Source: Onthophagus taurus
Taxonomy: Eukaryota; Arthropoda; Insecta; Coleoptera; Scarabaeidae
Reading direction: 5' to 3'
Assembly: GCF_036711975.1 (NCBI RefSeq)
Contig: NC_091968.1
Span: 3,348,001-3,412,000 of the forward strand
DNA length: 64,000 bases
Numbering within the stretch: the stretch's first letter is position 1; each line of letters opens with the position of its first letter. The notes beneath the pieces are model-generated. The model saw only the letters and a list, made by a program, of their open reading frames with translations. It ran no database searches and was not told the DNA's origin. Shown piece after piece: positions 1-11,307 of the stretch. The translations under genes were made by a program, and so were the position numbers.

Positions 1-410
1 CAGAACCTGAGGTAAGAAGAAAGATTCCTAGAGGATGTACTGCAGAAGGACGGCTATACTATGAGAGATATCTAATGAGCCACCAAACCACGCAAAAAGA
101 ATTATGACTCGGTAAGTACACCAGCCGGTTTTATCTGCCTTCCTTATATTTCATGTATGACGGAGCGATTGCGAGGTGGCTGAAGTCAGCAAAATACAAA
201 ACGCTCTTCCGATAGCCAAAGACAAACTAACCCCATTAAATGGAGGCTATCGTGCAGTTCCGGGAAGTATTACGTTGGTCAAACTGGACGTAACATTGAA
301 GCCGCATCAAGGAACATGAGAGGGATGTCCAACTGAGTAAAATCCAGTCGCAGAGCGTTGCCACAAAGACACGAGCCAAAATGGCGGTTTGACAGCTTGT
401 CAGTGCATGT
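1..410. other. Unassigned DNA left of the first MITE
   Basis: No gene is recognised. A short open stretch lies near 8-111 on the plus strand (about 30 codons ending in TGA), but it matches nothing I know. A 15-bp string, gagccaaaatggcgg, occurs at 373-387 and again at 846-860, bracketing the MITE and the THAP fragment. The missing 3' exons of PSMD5 (minus strand) would be expected here or further left, but none can be read. Confidence 0.4.
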
Positions 411-670
411 CAAGGTTTATAGAACATAAGGTTACCTCATTCCCTATGCCTCTGTAGTATCGATTATTACCCCGCAAATTGACGTCACTGGTTCGATACA
501 GTCAGAATAAAAGATAGCCTATACGTGCCTATACTGTGGTACAGTCTATATAAAATATTTAAACCTCGCATCGTGTTGTGTTATTCATAGAACCAGCTAC
601 GTCACTGACCCACCTTGCCTCTCAGAGGAGGAGAATCGGTATTGGGTAACCTTATGTTCTACAGACCTTG
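411..670. mobile_element. 260-bp MITE, copy 1, with 9-bp target duplication
   Basis: Imperfect terminal inverted repeats of about 26 bp start CAAGG and end CCTTG, with the shared inner string AACATAAGGTTACC. The element is flanked on both sides by the 9-bp duplication agtgcatgt (402-410 and 671-679). A second copy about 96% identical by eye lies at 29659-29920 with its own 9-bp duplication. There is no coding capacity. A 9-bp duplication is typical of Mutator-like elements and is also seen in Merlin. The inner TIR resembles, from memory, the P-element terminus, so the superfamily is left open. Confidence 0.88.
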
Positions 671-700
671 AGTGCATGTCACCACTTATTTACAAAAATA

Positions 701-847
701 ATGCCGTCTTGTTGCCTTTGGTGTTGCAAAAATAGCAGTAAGAAGAACTTTAGACTCTTGAGAGTACCACGAGAAAAAAAAAGAAAGGAAATTTGGCGTA
801 ATTTTATCAACAGAACGACAGTTTTAAATTTCCCGCTTGACTTTTGA
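701..847 (+). pseudogene. Decayed THAP-domain N-terminal fragment
   Basis: An ATG at 701 opens MPSCCLWCCKNSSKKNF, which has the start and paired cysteines of a THAP zinc finger. Frame is lost in the A-run near 773-785. One frame over, the text continues RKEIWRNFINRTT, matching the THAP helix (R..W...I.R), and stops at 845-847. The C-terminal Cys-x2-His pair is absent. THAP domains occur in P-element-type transposases and in host regulators, so the parent is uncertain. The fragment begins 22 bp after the MITE target duplication. Confidence 0.5.
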
Positions 848-1182
848 GCCAAAATGGCGGCAAACCGCGGTACTTTGATAATCTAAGGACTTTATTTGAC
901 ATGGGAATAACATAAATAGAGAAGATGCTAGTGAACTCAACGCAACCTTCTCCACCTGGATTTGACAAAAACAACTTAGTTGACAATTAGACACTAATTA
1001 GTTATTAATTATTTTTTCATGTTTCGTCACTTCAAACTTGTTTCTGAAGAAGATTGCAACATGGCATCTAAATTTTTTTAGAAAACGACTCAAAAGTTTG
1101 TATTTCTAGGTCTATTATTAGTTCTAATTTTAGTTTAATTTGTAAAATTAATGAAAATAAATTTGAAATATTATTTTTTAAC
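848..1182. other. AT-rich DNA, presumed PSMD5 intron sequence
   Basis: No coding signal was found. The stretch lies directly 3' (minus-strand sense) of a good splice donor at 1182-1181, so it is most simply intron 2 of PSMD5. Confidence 0.4.
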
Positions 1183-2054
1183 CTGGTTCACAAAGTTGGA
1201 GATAAACAACATTTTCCGTATCTTGTAATGAATCACAAAGTTTTGATAAAACCTTACAATTCTCCAAATACGTACAACCATGCTCCATTTCGGCGAAAGT
1301 TGAAAGCAACTCAATTATATTTAATTGAACCAAAACATCCTTTGAGTTTAATTCGTCTATAACATCCCTTAAAAATCCATTTTTCTCCATTTCAATAGCT
1401 AAATCAGGTGATATTTTCGCTATGTTAATAACGACTTGATGAAATCGGATCCTATTCATTTCATTCGATGATGTAACCTCAACTAGGATTGGATTAACTT
1501 CCTGGGAGATTAATAAATTAATTCCTTGGGGTGTTTTACATATTTCTGAGACTACATCACAAGCAACTGTTGCAACAGAAAGATTTTCATCACCGATACA
1601 TTTAACAACGTAACCATACAAAGTTTTAAAATTAACCAAACTAATCTTATTAAAAATAAATTTAGAATCACGTAAAATCTCGTTTAAGGCCATTATTTTA
1701 ACTTGGGCGTGAGGATGGTTTAAAGCCCTTCCTAAATCGGTGAAAAAATGAGATGTTCCATCACCCAAATCCAAGGTACTTAAACACACTGTAAGTACCT
1801 CACATGCTAATTCAATTTGTTCACTAAAAAAAGCATTTTTTAAATAATTATTTAATAAAAAGGATTATTTCTTACTCGCTTGAATCGTTTAAACAATCAA
1901 AAACGAGAGGTAGCTGTAAAAGCGTTGTTGTCTCTTTCGCTTCATCATGAGGTAAACTTGAGATGTAATCTTTTATGTCGTTTAAGACCGGTATTCTGTT
2001 ATCTGCAGTTTTTAAAAGTTGAGATTTCTCTGTACACCAGATTTCACGAGACAT
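1183..2054 (-). CDS. PSMD5: 26S proteasome assembly factor PSMD5 (S5B), N-terminal two exons only
   Basis: HEAT/ARM-type chaperone that helps build the 19S regulatory particle, in cytosol and nucleus. Exon 1 is 2054-1876, starting at the ATG of MSREIWCTEKSQLL; upstream in-frame codons lack an ATG. Exon 2 is 1823-1183 and the junction is phase 2 (GA|T). Together they encode about 273 residues, roughly half the family length of about 500. Recognisable text includes YVVKCIGDENLSVA and SKDVLVQLNIIELLSTFAE, which align with the human protein from memory. Exon 2 ends at a good donor (CCAG|GTTAAA), so the gene should continue to the left. No later exon is visible in 1-1182. It is either cut by the window edge or disrupted. 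Confidence 0.85.
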
Positions 2055-2438
2055 GATATCGGCGTTTTTTAAAATGACAAGCAAGAAAATTGTCTAACCT
2101 CAAATTTTGATGTGACTAACTTCACATCATTAACTAAATTTTTAATTTAATTTTCGCTTTACTATTTAATAAATAATAATATAAAATCGTTTATTTTCTA
2201 ATTTGATTATTAATGTCTTTAATATGAAAAGCTATTAAATAAATTTTTAGTCTGGTTGAAATAAAAAAAAAAGTTTTTCTTATCCGAAATGATAATTTTC
2301 TAATTTGTAAATCTAATTTAACATTTCCGTTCTATAAATCTATTAAGATAAGAAAACATAAATAATTCAATCTAATTGATAAATAAAAGGTATTTAAGGA
2401 ACAACTAACTTACCACAACCGAGTTTTAATTTCCCGAA
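2055..2438. promoter_or_regulatory. Divergent intergenic region, PSMD5 / trypsin
   Basis: About 380 bp of AT-rich DNA separate the PSMD5 start codon from the start codon of the plus-strand protease. Both promoters must lie here. GATA-like strings (for example AGATAAGA near 2345-2352) are present, which would suit a gut-expressed protease, but this is only suggestive. Confidence 0.4.
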
Positions 2439-3359
2439 ATGTACTTTTTAACAATAACATTGTTTTATTTACAATTTATCCTTAACTGCAACGGTACTAT
2501 TTTTCAAATTAATCAAATTTGTTTTTATTTTTTATATTAATCATTTTTTTAGGAAACGTAATTCAGCAAGACATAGATGGCAGAATCGTGGGTGGTATCC
2601 CTGCTAATATCGAAGATTTTCCATATCAAATTTCATTACAATATAGAGGACAACACGCTTGTGGTGGATCAATTATAAGTTCAAAATTCGTTGTTACAGC
2701 TGCTCATTGCACAGATGGGTAATAATTTATTTCCTTAATAATCCATAAAAATTAATGAATTATTTTTAAGTGCAAAAGCGGAATCTTTATCGGTTAGGGT
2801 TGGTAGCACTTCGTATCGAGATGGCGGGAAAATAATTCAAATTCAAAAAATTATTCAACACCCTTCCTATGATAATAGCGTTATTGATTACGATGTTTCA
2901 ATTCTTGAGTTAAAAGATGAATTGGAATTTAATGAGAACGTCCAAGCGATTAAATTAGCCGAAAATGATGTTGGGCCGAATCATTTTGCCGTTGTTAGTG
3001 GATGGGGGACTCTTAAAGAGGTTAGAAATTCCAATTTAATTATTATTATAAAAATATTTTTGTATATTTAGAATGGCAAACTTCCGAGCGAATTACAACA
3101 AGTTTTTGTGCCGATTTTAAGCAATGAAGAATGTAGGGATTTTTACGGGGAAAAACGTATAACAGATCGAATGTTATGTGCTGGTTACACTGAAGGTGGG
3201 CATGATTCGTGTCAAGGTGATTCAGGTGGCCCTTTAGTTTATAAAGACACCTTAATCGGAATCGTTTCATGGGGAATCGGATGTGCGAGGCCAAATTACC
3301 CCGGAGTTTACACCAGTATACCAAAAATTCACCAATATTTAAACGAATACGTAATTTAA
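2439..3359 (+). CDS. Secreted trypsin-like serine protease (S1A), complete
   Basis: Four exons, 2439-2493, 2553-2718, 2771-3020 and 3072-3359, join in phase to 252 residues. A hydrophobic signal peptide ([15 protein letters not shown]) precedes a short propeptide and the activation site R29|IVGG. The catalytic triad is complete: His70 in TAAHC, Asp115 in DYDVSILEL and Ser208 in GDSGGP. Asp202, six residues before the serine, predicts cleavage after Lys/Arg. There is no CLIP domain. Introns are 59, 52 and 51 bp, the size class typical of this genome. The length and simple pro-region suggest a digestive or other secreted trypsin; the exact role is inferred. Confidence 0.93.
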
Positions 3360-3391
3360 AATCAAAATTTTGATTATTTTATGTTGGTATT

Positions 3392-3397
3392 AATAAA
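3392..3397 (+). terminator. Poly(A) signal of the trypsin-like gene
   Basis: AATAAA begins 32 bp after the stop codon, followed by a T/G-rich stretch. It is well placed for cleavage before the Kelch gene start at 3539. Confidence 0.6.
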
Positions 3398-3538
3398 AGC
3401 GTTATAAACTTGACATTTGTCATGTGTTTGACTTTCGTTAATTGAATTGTAGGTTAGGTTCACATCAACAAAAACAAACCCTTTTTAATAAAAAATCTTA
3501 ATGATCTCACCCCTAAATCGGTTTTTATATTAAAAATC

Positions 3539-6500
3539 ATGGAAGATAATCAAAATGTTACGTTTGATGTTGAAGGAACGTTAATTAAGTGTAAAAAGAT
3601 TGATTTAGTAGAAAAAAGTGATTATTTTAAGGTTATGTTACACGGGGATTTTATTGAAAAAGATACAAATATAATAAAACTGCAGGTAAAATTTTATTAA
3701 AATCTCAATTTATATCAAAAATATTTTCTTTTCTTATAGGACGTTGATTTAAATTCGTTCAATATAATCCTAAAAACATTATGGGATGAATCATACTTAA
3801 TTAATGATGAAGATTTATTAACAGTTCTCCAAACGGCCTCGATGCTTCAATTCAACCACATAAAATCGAATTGTATTGAGAAAATAACCGAGTTGTTATC
3901 CCCAATAAATTGTTTAACAATTTGGCAAATAACAGAACAATTAGATATAAAACCTTTAAATTTGAAAGCAAAGGCGATGTCTTTAGTGGAATTTGAAATA
4001 ATAAAAGACTTGGATTGTTTATTAGAATTAAATATAAACCAGCTTTTTAAATATTTATCAAACACTAAGTTGCGCACAATAAACGAATTCCACGTTTTTG
4101 AATGTTGTATGAAATGGTTTTATGAAAACAATAAGAAGGAAAAGTTGTGCGAAAATTTTGATAAGAATAGGATTTTTAAAATATTCATGGCGTGTATTGA
4201 TTTTAAAACGATTTCTGATGGATTTATTACGGAAATGTTGCTTTACCCAGATTTAAATAATGAAATTGTTTGTTTATTGGGGGATATTTTAAAAATTAAA
4301 GACTCAAATTTAAAAGAAATCGATTATGATGATGAATCGTTGAGATTTTTTAATAATTGCAAACAACGTGAAAGTTTTTATTCGCCTTGTTTAGTTATCG
4401 ATAGTTTTCCAAGGAGTTTTAAAAGACAAAAAATCTCTTCAATGTGGTATTATGGTAAGTTAATTGTTGTGATTATAACTAGATATAGTTCGTCATATTT
4501 GTAGATAAGTTTAAAAGAAAACGACAAAGTTTGATTTTAGAGAATTCTCCAGAAATGAGTAATGCATCAACATCTAAAATTATCTTATTATATGGTAAAT
4601 AAATCGTTTTATTATAAATAATTTTTGATAAATCTTTCATTTTTAGATGTTAAAATAAGAGATTTTTGTAAATTAATTAATATACCTCACGAGAAGCATT
4701 CTAATCTTCAAGGATTCGAATTAATTGGTTATAAAGAGTTATTATTTTTATTTGGTGGGGAGATTTCGTTAGGAAAAGGCAATTGGAACAATAATTTTTG
4801 GGTTTATAACACAATATGTGATAGATGGGAACGAAAATCAAAGTATTTATTATTATTTATTCATTAATTGAAGAGCACTTTTCCAAAACTAAGTCCAAAA
4901 TAATTATTTGTGGATATGACTTCTGTAAAAAGTTGTATAGAACACATTCAGTAGAAATGTGTTAATATGAATATTTAGGATTACTTCATTTTTTTCTTAC
5001 AAACAATAGATATTCAATTCACAAATGTTAACCCAAAAGTAAACTAAGTTCTTGGACATGAGTAACGTTTGAAAAAATAACAGTAATAAATAAGCACAAA
5101 ACAGCATTAACCCTTTGCAGTCTGCGCTACATTCGCAGTTTCATACCAGCCAGTCCGCGCTGAATTTGCAAGTCGCTTATCCGCTTGGTAGAGTTTACTT
5201 TGGAAAACATTCATGACCTTGCTAACGTAACGTACTTATAAATTAGTAGATATACAGGTGATTCAAAAAACCGCTAATAGACTTCTAAAGCAGGTAATAC
5301 ATGAAAAATTAAGACTGGTGTGAAGTTATCCATAAATCCCAGCCATAAACTTAAAATATTAATAACCAATACGATTTGGGTCACCAAATTTCACACACAG
5401 GTCACTCTTACCCTGAAGAACAGCTTACAATCCCCATTTGGTAAAAAAAAAATTTGGGCACCTTCGAATTAAACCAAATTCTACCACATAATAGAACACA
5501 GTTCTAAGTATTTTTATCAATTTTCAAAACACCAAAAAAAAAACAAATATTCTTAAAAATAAAACCAAAAGACAAAGAGTTATAAACTAAAAATAACTAA
5601 AGAAAACTAATCTATAATACGGAAAAACAAAACAAAAATATTCCCTTTTCTATATCTATAGTGCTCACTCATCATAACAAAGTCTGTTCACTGAATAAAA
5701 CAGATCTCAAGTTGCGTGCAAATACCGCTGGTGGTGCCGATTTCAAAGTTCCTGGTAGGGGATTGTAAAGCTTCGGGAGGGTGAAAGTACCGTATTTTCT
5801 CGAATGTAATCCGCACCTTTTTTACAAATTTTATGTGCTCTAAAATCAAATGCGGATTACAATCGGGTGCGGATTAGATTCGCAGTCGTATAGTTGCAAT
5901 TTAGAAAATAGTAAAATAAAATCACATTATAACAATAACACTTTATTAAGGGTTTTAGAACGATTTTTACATTTTTATGTATCATTTTCTTCCCATATTA
6001 CGTCATCTTCGGATCAATACAGATCAATTCGGATTATACAAAACTTCGTAAATGATGTTATAATATTGTTTTCAGGGAACGTTTTCCATGTCGCCTACAC
6101 TCACTGAGCAAGTTCAGAAGCTCCTTTAATTGCTATCGGTTTTGTTAATTCTCGAGTTTGTTAATATACATATACATACACAGGTTGTAGTATGGATGTT
6201 ATTCCACCAGGTATTATTATTATGACAAGAAGTCTAAACCAAGGGCAATCAGTCTATGATTAATTAATATCCTTTTTTAATAATCCTCCTGGTCTAAGAC
6301 TCCATACTTGTCTTAATCATTCCATTATCAGCTTTTTCATTATCCATCCTTTTTGTTGTGCCCTAACTAGGACGTCATTCGGGAAGTCTTTCAGATTTCA
6401 GAATGGTTTTTTTCTCAATATTACTAATGACAGCAATTTTTCCCTATCACTTGTTACTACTAGCATCAATGTTATGCGCAATTTTTCGCAACCACACGTT

Positions 6501-9500
6501 TATAAAGAAATTTCCCACACACCTCTGCTTTCCAGTGTGTAATTGGGTGGCATATCCAGATATACTACCATTTCGTTGACATTTACAGTTTGAGACAAAT
6601 TGAAATTTTCTTGAAAATCATTAGGAGCTTTTGGGAAATTGTAGTTCTGCGCCTCAACGATAACCCCATTCGGCGCATAAATCCCACAGTCCAACCTTTG
6701 CTAGTATTAAACATTTTTTAGTCCCTTCTAACGTTTTTCTTGAGAGAACTAGAAAACTGCCTCGTCAATTTCATGAAATCGTCTCTCCTTTAGCCCGGTA
6801 AATTTTTTGCACGATGCCTCACAGTCTGCAATAGCTTGTCTTTCCGCAACGTTACTCTCATTAACAGCAAAAATTGTACCAGCTTTTCGATTTCCTTAAC
6901 GCTAACTTAATAACATCATATTTATTTATTTTCCAATTTTTTCTGGCTTGGTAAATTTAAAGTCTAGTCTAATAAAAACTCGTCGTAAGCAAGGTTTCTT
7001 TAGGTACATCAGCGTCAGTCAACAGAAAAAATATATATTTATGGTTAACAACAAGCATCGCATCGTTTTGGTGTTGTCGAATTGCTCAAAGAAAGATGCG
7101 GATTACATTCGCAAACTAAATTTCTTTACCACTATGCATTTTTAAAATCGGGGTGCGGATTAGATTCGAGTGCGGATAAGATTCGAGAAAATACGGTAAA
7201 TGATCTTTGAAATAATGCTGTTGCATGCTGCGGATGAGAAATTATACCCTTATTTCTAACATTTAGATTGTGGATATCCGTTCTGAACCTTATCTTATCA
7301 CTTAAATAACGTGGTTCTCGCAACATTAAAAGTTTATGATAAAAAGTAAGCAATCTAAACTTTCTTCTATTAGCCATGTTTAACCAGCCAGCAACCTGTA
7401 ACATGTGAGAAACATGTTCTCGTCGTCTAAGTTTATAAATCATTCGTAAACAGGAATTTTGTACACGCTGTATTTGACATGCCGTATCAGTATCCAAACA
7501 AGGACCATATACAGTACTACCATAATCAAAATTACTAAGTATTAAACTGTCGCATAATCTTATCTTATTTGATGTCGTCAACAAATATCTACTAGCATAT
7601 ATCATTTTCAGAGCAGCAAACGATTTCCCAACTTTACTAGTAATATGTTCACGGAATCTTAAATCGCTATCAAGCATTAAACCCAAGTTGCGAGACGTGT
7701 CACTGACCTTTATTGGTTTCTTGTTAATATTTACGAAGAAAGAGCTAGCATACTTCATACGTGTTTTTTGTGCATCACCACAGACTTGTCTGGGTTTATA
7801 CTCAGGCAATGTTCTGTGGATATGTCAATCAAACTACGTATATCACTCTCAAGCGTTAACCTACCCGAGGTTATATTTTCAGGAGGAAACGATAAATAAA
7901 TTTGCGAGTCATTTGCATAGAAGTGCACCTCGTAGTTTGATAATGTTCTAAGAAAATCACAGGTATATATACAATATAAAAGAGGCCCATAAAAGAGTCT
8001 TGAACCTTGTGGAACTCCGGCTTGAAGTTGTTTTGGTGTGGACAATACATTGTTCAATTTGACACCTATCATTCAAGTAGCTCGATATCAACGCTTGAGA
8101 GTGAGAACTGAAACCTATATAGTGTAATAACGATACTAAAATTTTATGATTTACTCTATCAAATAATAATTCCATTATTCCATTATGCCTTGGAATAATC
8201 CAAAGTTACTAATGCAGTCAGATAGTTTTTATCACATGCTCTTAAACAATAATCCACAGTATGCATCAGCGACGTCTCGCAACTGTAATGCTTTCGGAAG
8301 CCAGATTGTGTATGTGGCAGGATACCATACTTGATCTGTCTCCTAAAATCTTTGATGGAAATTGACTTCTTTCCATGAATTCTTCTATATAGCAAGAAGG
8401 AGTTTACAACAGCCGTATCAATTATCCTTGTGAACATACACCAGTACCATTTCTTACCGCTTATTGCTATAGAATGTTTTTCTAGGAGCCAATCATGATG
8501 GTCTACCCCACCCATGTATGGATTATAATGGTGAGTCTTGGCTGAGCAACTTACACTTTTAATTTTTGTACTTTGCTCCATCTTGCAACTGATGCACACT
8601 GTATATAACGTTCCATCTAGTCGTTGTTCTTAGTTGTTCTTATAGCGTTTTGCTGTTATACGAAAGTCCCCCACAAGATCAAGCAACAACAGTTTTTCTC
8701 TGAATTGTTTGTGAGAGATGTTTTTATTGGTATTAGTAGGAGATGCTTTGTATAAAATATAAGCATTGATGATTGATGCTTCCAAACCTCGGAAAAAAAG
8801 TTTCTTCCACCATTTTAGGGTTTTACGAAGGAAGCAGTAGGTTGCAGTATATTGGTCTGCTACATCGACGCCGCCCATGTTTTTATTATATTGTACTTGA
8901 CTTGAAAACTGGCTGCGTTCTATTATCCCCAACTCTTCTTCTGACAATTTAGGATCTTGAAGTTGTCAATATCACATGTTTGCGACAAGCAACTGTTTCC
9001 TCAATTCTTACTTTCAGTGATTTCATCCAGAAAGGTATTCCTTTTCTATTCGTCATAACTGTTAAATTTCCGTTAAATAACATTGCAAATTAAGTTATTT
9101 TTCTGCAAGTATGATGCTAGTATAGAGTCTATCGGTAAAAATATGGTATCCTATAGCTTCAGGCATTGACTGTTGTAGATTATTATACAGGTTTAGAACA
9201 ATCCGGCTTGTGACTGGTAAATCGGGATAAATTAGTGGGTTTGTCGTTTGATGTCTAAAATATGGTAAAAATATGTATAAATATCCACATGATGAGTCAG
9301 CTAATACGTATAGACGAAGTCCCCATTTGTTTGGTTTTTTGGGATTGTCACGTTTTAAGTAAAATTCTTCCTTTGAATTTACAGAGATATTCTGAGATGT
9401 TAACTTAATGTATTTCAAAAGATGTTGAACATTACTGTTTTTTGCACACTAATTTTATGAATGGGTGGTGATGGTTTTGCATTATTTAACGCATTTGTGA

Positions 9501-11307
9501 GATTCGTATTATTACTTTTCAAAACACCATGGGAGAACAGAGAACGAGTATAAGTACTTTTCACGTGTACTGTTTTTCTACCTTTGTAGTAGGTAAATAC
9601 TCTACCATTTTGAATGGCTTTTCGTTTAAAAGAAGTACTCATTGCCGTTTTATAATCGTTTATATTTCGTTTTGCAGGACTGTTTAATCCAGGTATACGA
9701 CAACGTCATCCCTATTCTGATTGAGCTCAATAATTACAAAAGTAAGATTATACAGCCACAACTGTCTCATCTAATAAACCTCTGAAATGTTTAATTTTGG
9801 CAGAGGCAGATTCTGGTGCATATCGAAGAAACTTTTACTATATTACTAGACTCTCCTTTCTTTAAAAGTTCATAAAACTTTTTTACACGTAATTTGTGTT
9901 CTTTAAGTTTTGTGGTGACACGAGTTCTGATCTCCATATTTGTAGCATTTGTCATCTCCAATTGTGTTTATTCACAAAAACTCCGGTCTAGGAACGCCTT
10001 CCTTAAAAAAGTAGGCAGCGATGGATTTAATTTTGAATTGAGATATTTGGGCAATTGACTTAAATGCAAACTTGCACATGTGCATCAATTTTGCAGATGT
10101 ATTAATCATTGCGTAATCGCTGCTTTGGTTCCGCAGTTCTTAGACGATGCCTCTTTGGTTTTTGCAGTGTTATAAATTTGATAATAAAATTGTTTTGTTA
10201 AGCAGCTGAACTATGCATGTACAGTTTATTGAAGAATTCTATAATGAAAATTATGAAATTATGTACCAAAATAGAAGTACTACCAAAAGCAGCTAACCTT
10301 GCGAAACATAATTTCGTGCCTTTACGGTTTTTCTATCGGCGCTATTGCGTTTCACAGATTCTTTAGTTTTCTTCCAGCAACTTTTCCGTTTTCCTCTTAA
10401 GTAAAGTCAACGAACTCGTAGATCCTCACGAGCGTGGACTTGCTCAATTTTGAGATATAACCTTTTTGTATTTATTTTAAACACAAAAACGCGATTTTCG
10501 ATTTTTTGGGCTTAGTTAGTTTCGGAAAAGACCTCTTCAATTATTATTAATCATTCAAACTAACCTTTTAGGTTACCTTTTGAGCGTCGTCATTTTGAAA
10601 CATGCATTTCAAACGATGTTCTTTACATCGTGGGGGGAACCGGAAGTTTCAGAATTATCCAAGATAATATGTTCTATTACAAATATAAAACGAGTATGTT
10701 TATAAATAGTTTAAATCATTCCTAATAATTTTTTATTGCAGATGAATGGAGTAAAACGCAAATTTTACCATGCGCTGGTCGTCAAGTAAAATGTTGCGAT
10801 TTCCAACAAAAACTTTTTTTATTAAACATAAATGGAAAATGTGGATATCTTTTTGATTTAAACCACAATCGATGGATACAACTCCCCATTTACGATAATA
10901 ACATAGAAGTAATTTACCCAAATAAATTTTCGTTGTTCTCTTACGAGGATAAAATTTATTTAAAAGGAACAAGGTTAATTACAATGAATGTAAAGGATAA
11001 CAAATTAGTATTGGAAGATAACAAGTACTTAAATTCGATCTTATACGATCAAATTGATTCTGTGATTTGCAACGATCTTGTTTATACGTTATATACGGAA
11101 ACTGTCGATGATAAAAAACGAGTTGGATTAGAAAAATTCGATTTAAAATCGTTGGAGAAGGAAATTATTTTTGAAAAGTTGAGCGAAAATTCATTTTTGG
11201 ATTTAAACGAGGATGTTTGTTTGTTTCGGGAGAACATAAAGTTGTTTAATTTTCAACATTTTTCTATGGTGGAAAATGATGATTATGTTGGTGATTATAA
11301 TTTATGA
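3539..11307 (+). CDS. BTB-BACK-Kelch protein (KLHL-type Cul3 adaptor candidate)
   Basis: Six exons close in frame to 611 residues: 3539-3685, 3740-4454, 4505-4594, 4647-4842, 10572-10693 and 10742-11307. Residues about 5-105 form a BTB fold (FDVEGTLIKCKKIDLVEKS) and about 110-220 a BACK region (NEFHVFECCMKWFYEN). Kelch blades follow, with FLFGGE in exon 4 and VLYIVGG in exon 5. Exon 5 (LPFERRHFETCISNDVLY) lies beyond a 5.7-kb transposon-filled intron and is needed to reconcile phase 2 on the left with phase 1 on the right. Such proteins usually present substrates to Cullin-3 ubiquitin ligase; the substrate here is unknown. The blades are divergent, so no orthologue is named. Confidence 0.85.
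4843..5399. other. Left part of Kelch intron 4, unassigned repeats
   Basis: No gene is seen. At about 5109-5240 a stretch beginning TTAACCCTTTGCAGTC contains internal partial repeats (CAGTCTGCGCT / CAGTCCGCGCT), resembling the end of a TTAA-target element. No matching opposite end was found. Confidence 0.35.
5400..8334 (-). mobile_element. 5'-truncated Jockey-like non-LTR retrotransposon, inactive
   Basis: Reverse-transcriptase text reads on the minus strand from about 8334 down to 5660: QSGFRKHYSCETSL, TLDYSKA, FDRVNHKIL, GVPQGS and YANDSQIY, then the thumb and C-terminal region. It has frameshifts near 8180, 8070-7960 and 7800-7755, and the catalytic YADD box reads YAND. A TA-target transposon (5790-7196) splits the C-terminal end. 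Joining the flanks gives LPKLYNPLPGTLKSAP and a stop near 5661. About 270 bp of presumed 3' UTR follow. The 5' end is fused to a piggyBac fragment at about 8334. Confidence 0.85.
5790..7196. mobile_element. Pogo/Tigger-like DNA transposon, TA target site
   Basis: Terminal inverted repeats begin CCGTATTTTCTCGAAT and extend to about 27 bp, with GCGGATTA motifs repeated inside. TA dinucleotides flank both ends (5788-5789 and 7197-7198). A minus-strand open stretch at 6694-6500 contains YLDMPPNYTLESRG, which matches the DDE region of pogo/Tigger transposases. The usual first catalytic Asp context (DET or DQT) reads NEM. The element is broken and inactive. It sits inside the Jockey ORF, so it inserted later. 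Confidence 0.85.
8335..8599 (-). pseudogene. piggyBac transposase fragment A
   Basis: Minus-strand text YNPYMGGVDHHDWLLE followed by WMCMFT-like and VVNSFLLYRR segments matches the C-terminal part of piggyBac (PGBD4-type) transposases, with a trailing DFRRQI motif. It then runs without a stop into the reverse transcriptase of the neighbouring Jockey-like element. The N-terminal region and the cysteine-rich C-terminal end are missing. Confidence 0.75.
8630..9418 (-). pseudogene. piggyBac transposase fragment B, different family from A
   Basis: Read downward from 9418: KPNKWGLRLYVLADSSCGY and YHIFTDRLYTSIILAE, then after a frameshift GNLTVMTNRKGIPFWMKSL, then YNKNMGGVDVADQYTA and INAYILYKAS ending near 8640. 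The order matches piggyBac transposase. Frameshifts occur near 9095 and 8950. The GVD-box region is homologous to fragment A but clearly different, so these are two separate insertions. No intact inverted repeats could be paired. Confidence 0.78.
9419..10571. other. Right part of Kelch intron 4, unassigned
   Basis: A minus-strand open stretch at 9642-9415 contains YKGRKTVHVKSTYT, weakly like the piggyBac segment before the GVD box, but it is out of order relative to fragment B. A second short minus-strand frame near 9954-9790 (KLKEHKLRVKKFYELL) is unrecognised. The remainder shows no structure. The stretch ends at the acceptor TTTTAG of Kelch exon 5. Confidence 0.35.

Noticed and set aside
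9415-9642. Possible third piggyBac piece (YKGRKTVHVKST)
   Set aside because: The similarity is short and the piece lies out of order relative to fragment B. It is not strong enough to call.
10733-10972. 79-codon minus-strand frame opposite Kelch exon 6
   Set aside because: It is the antisense shadow of a well-supported coding exon.
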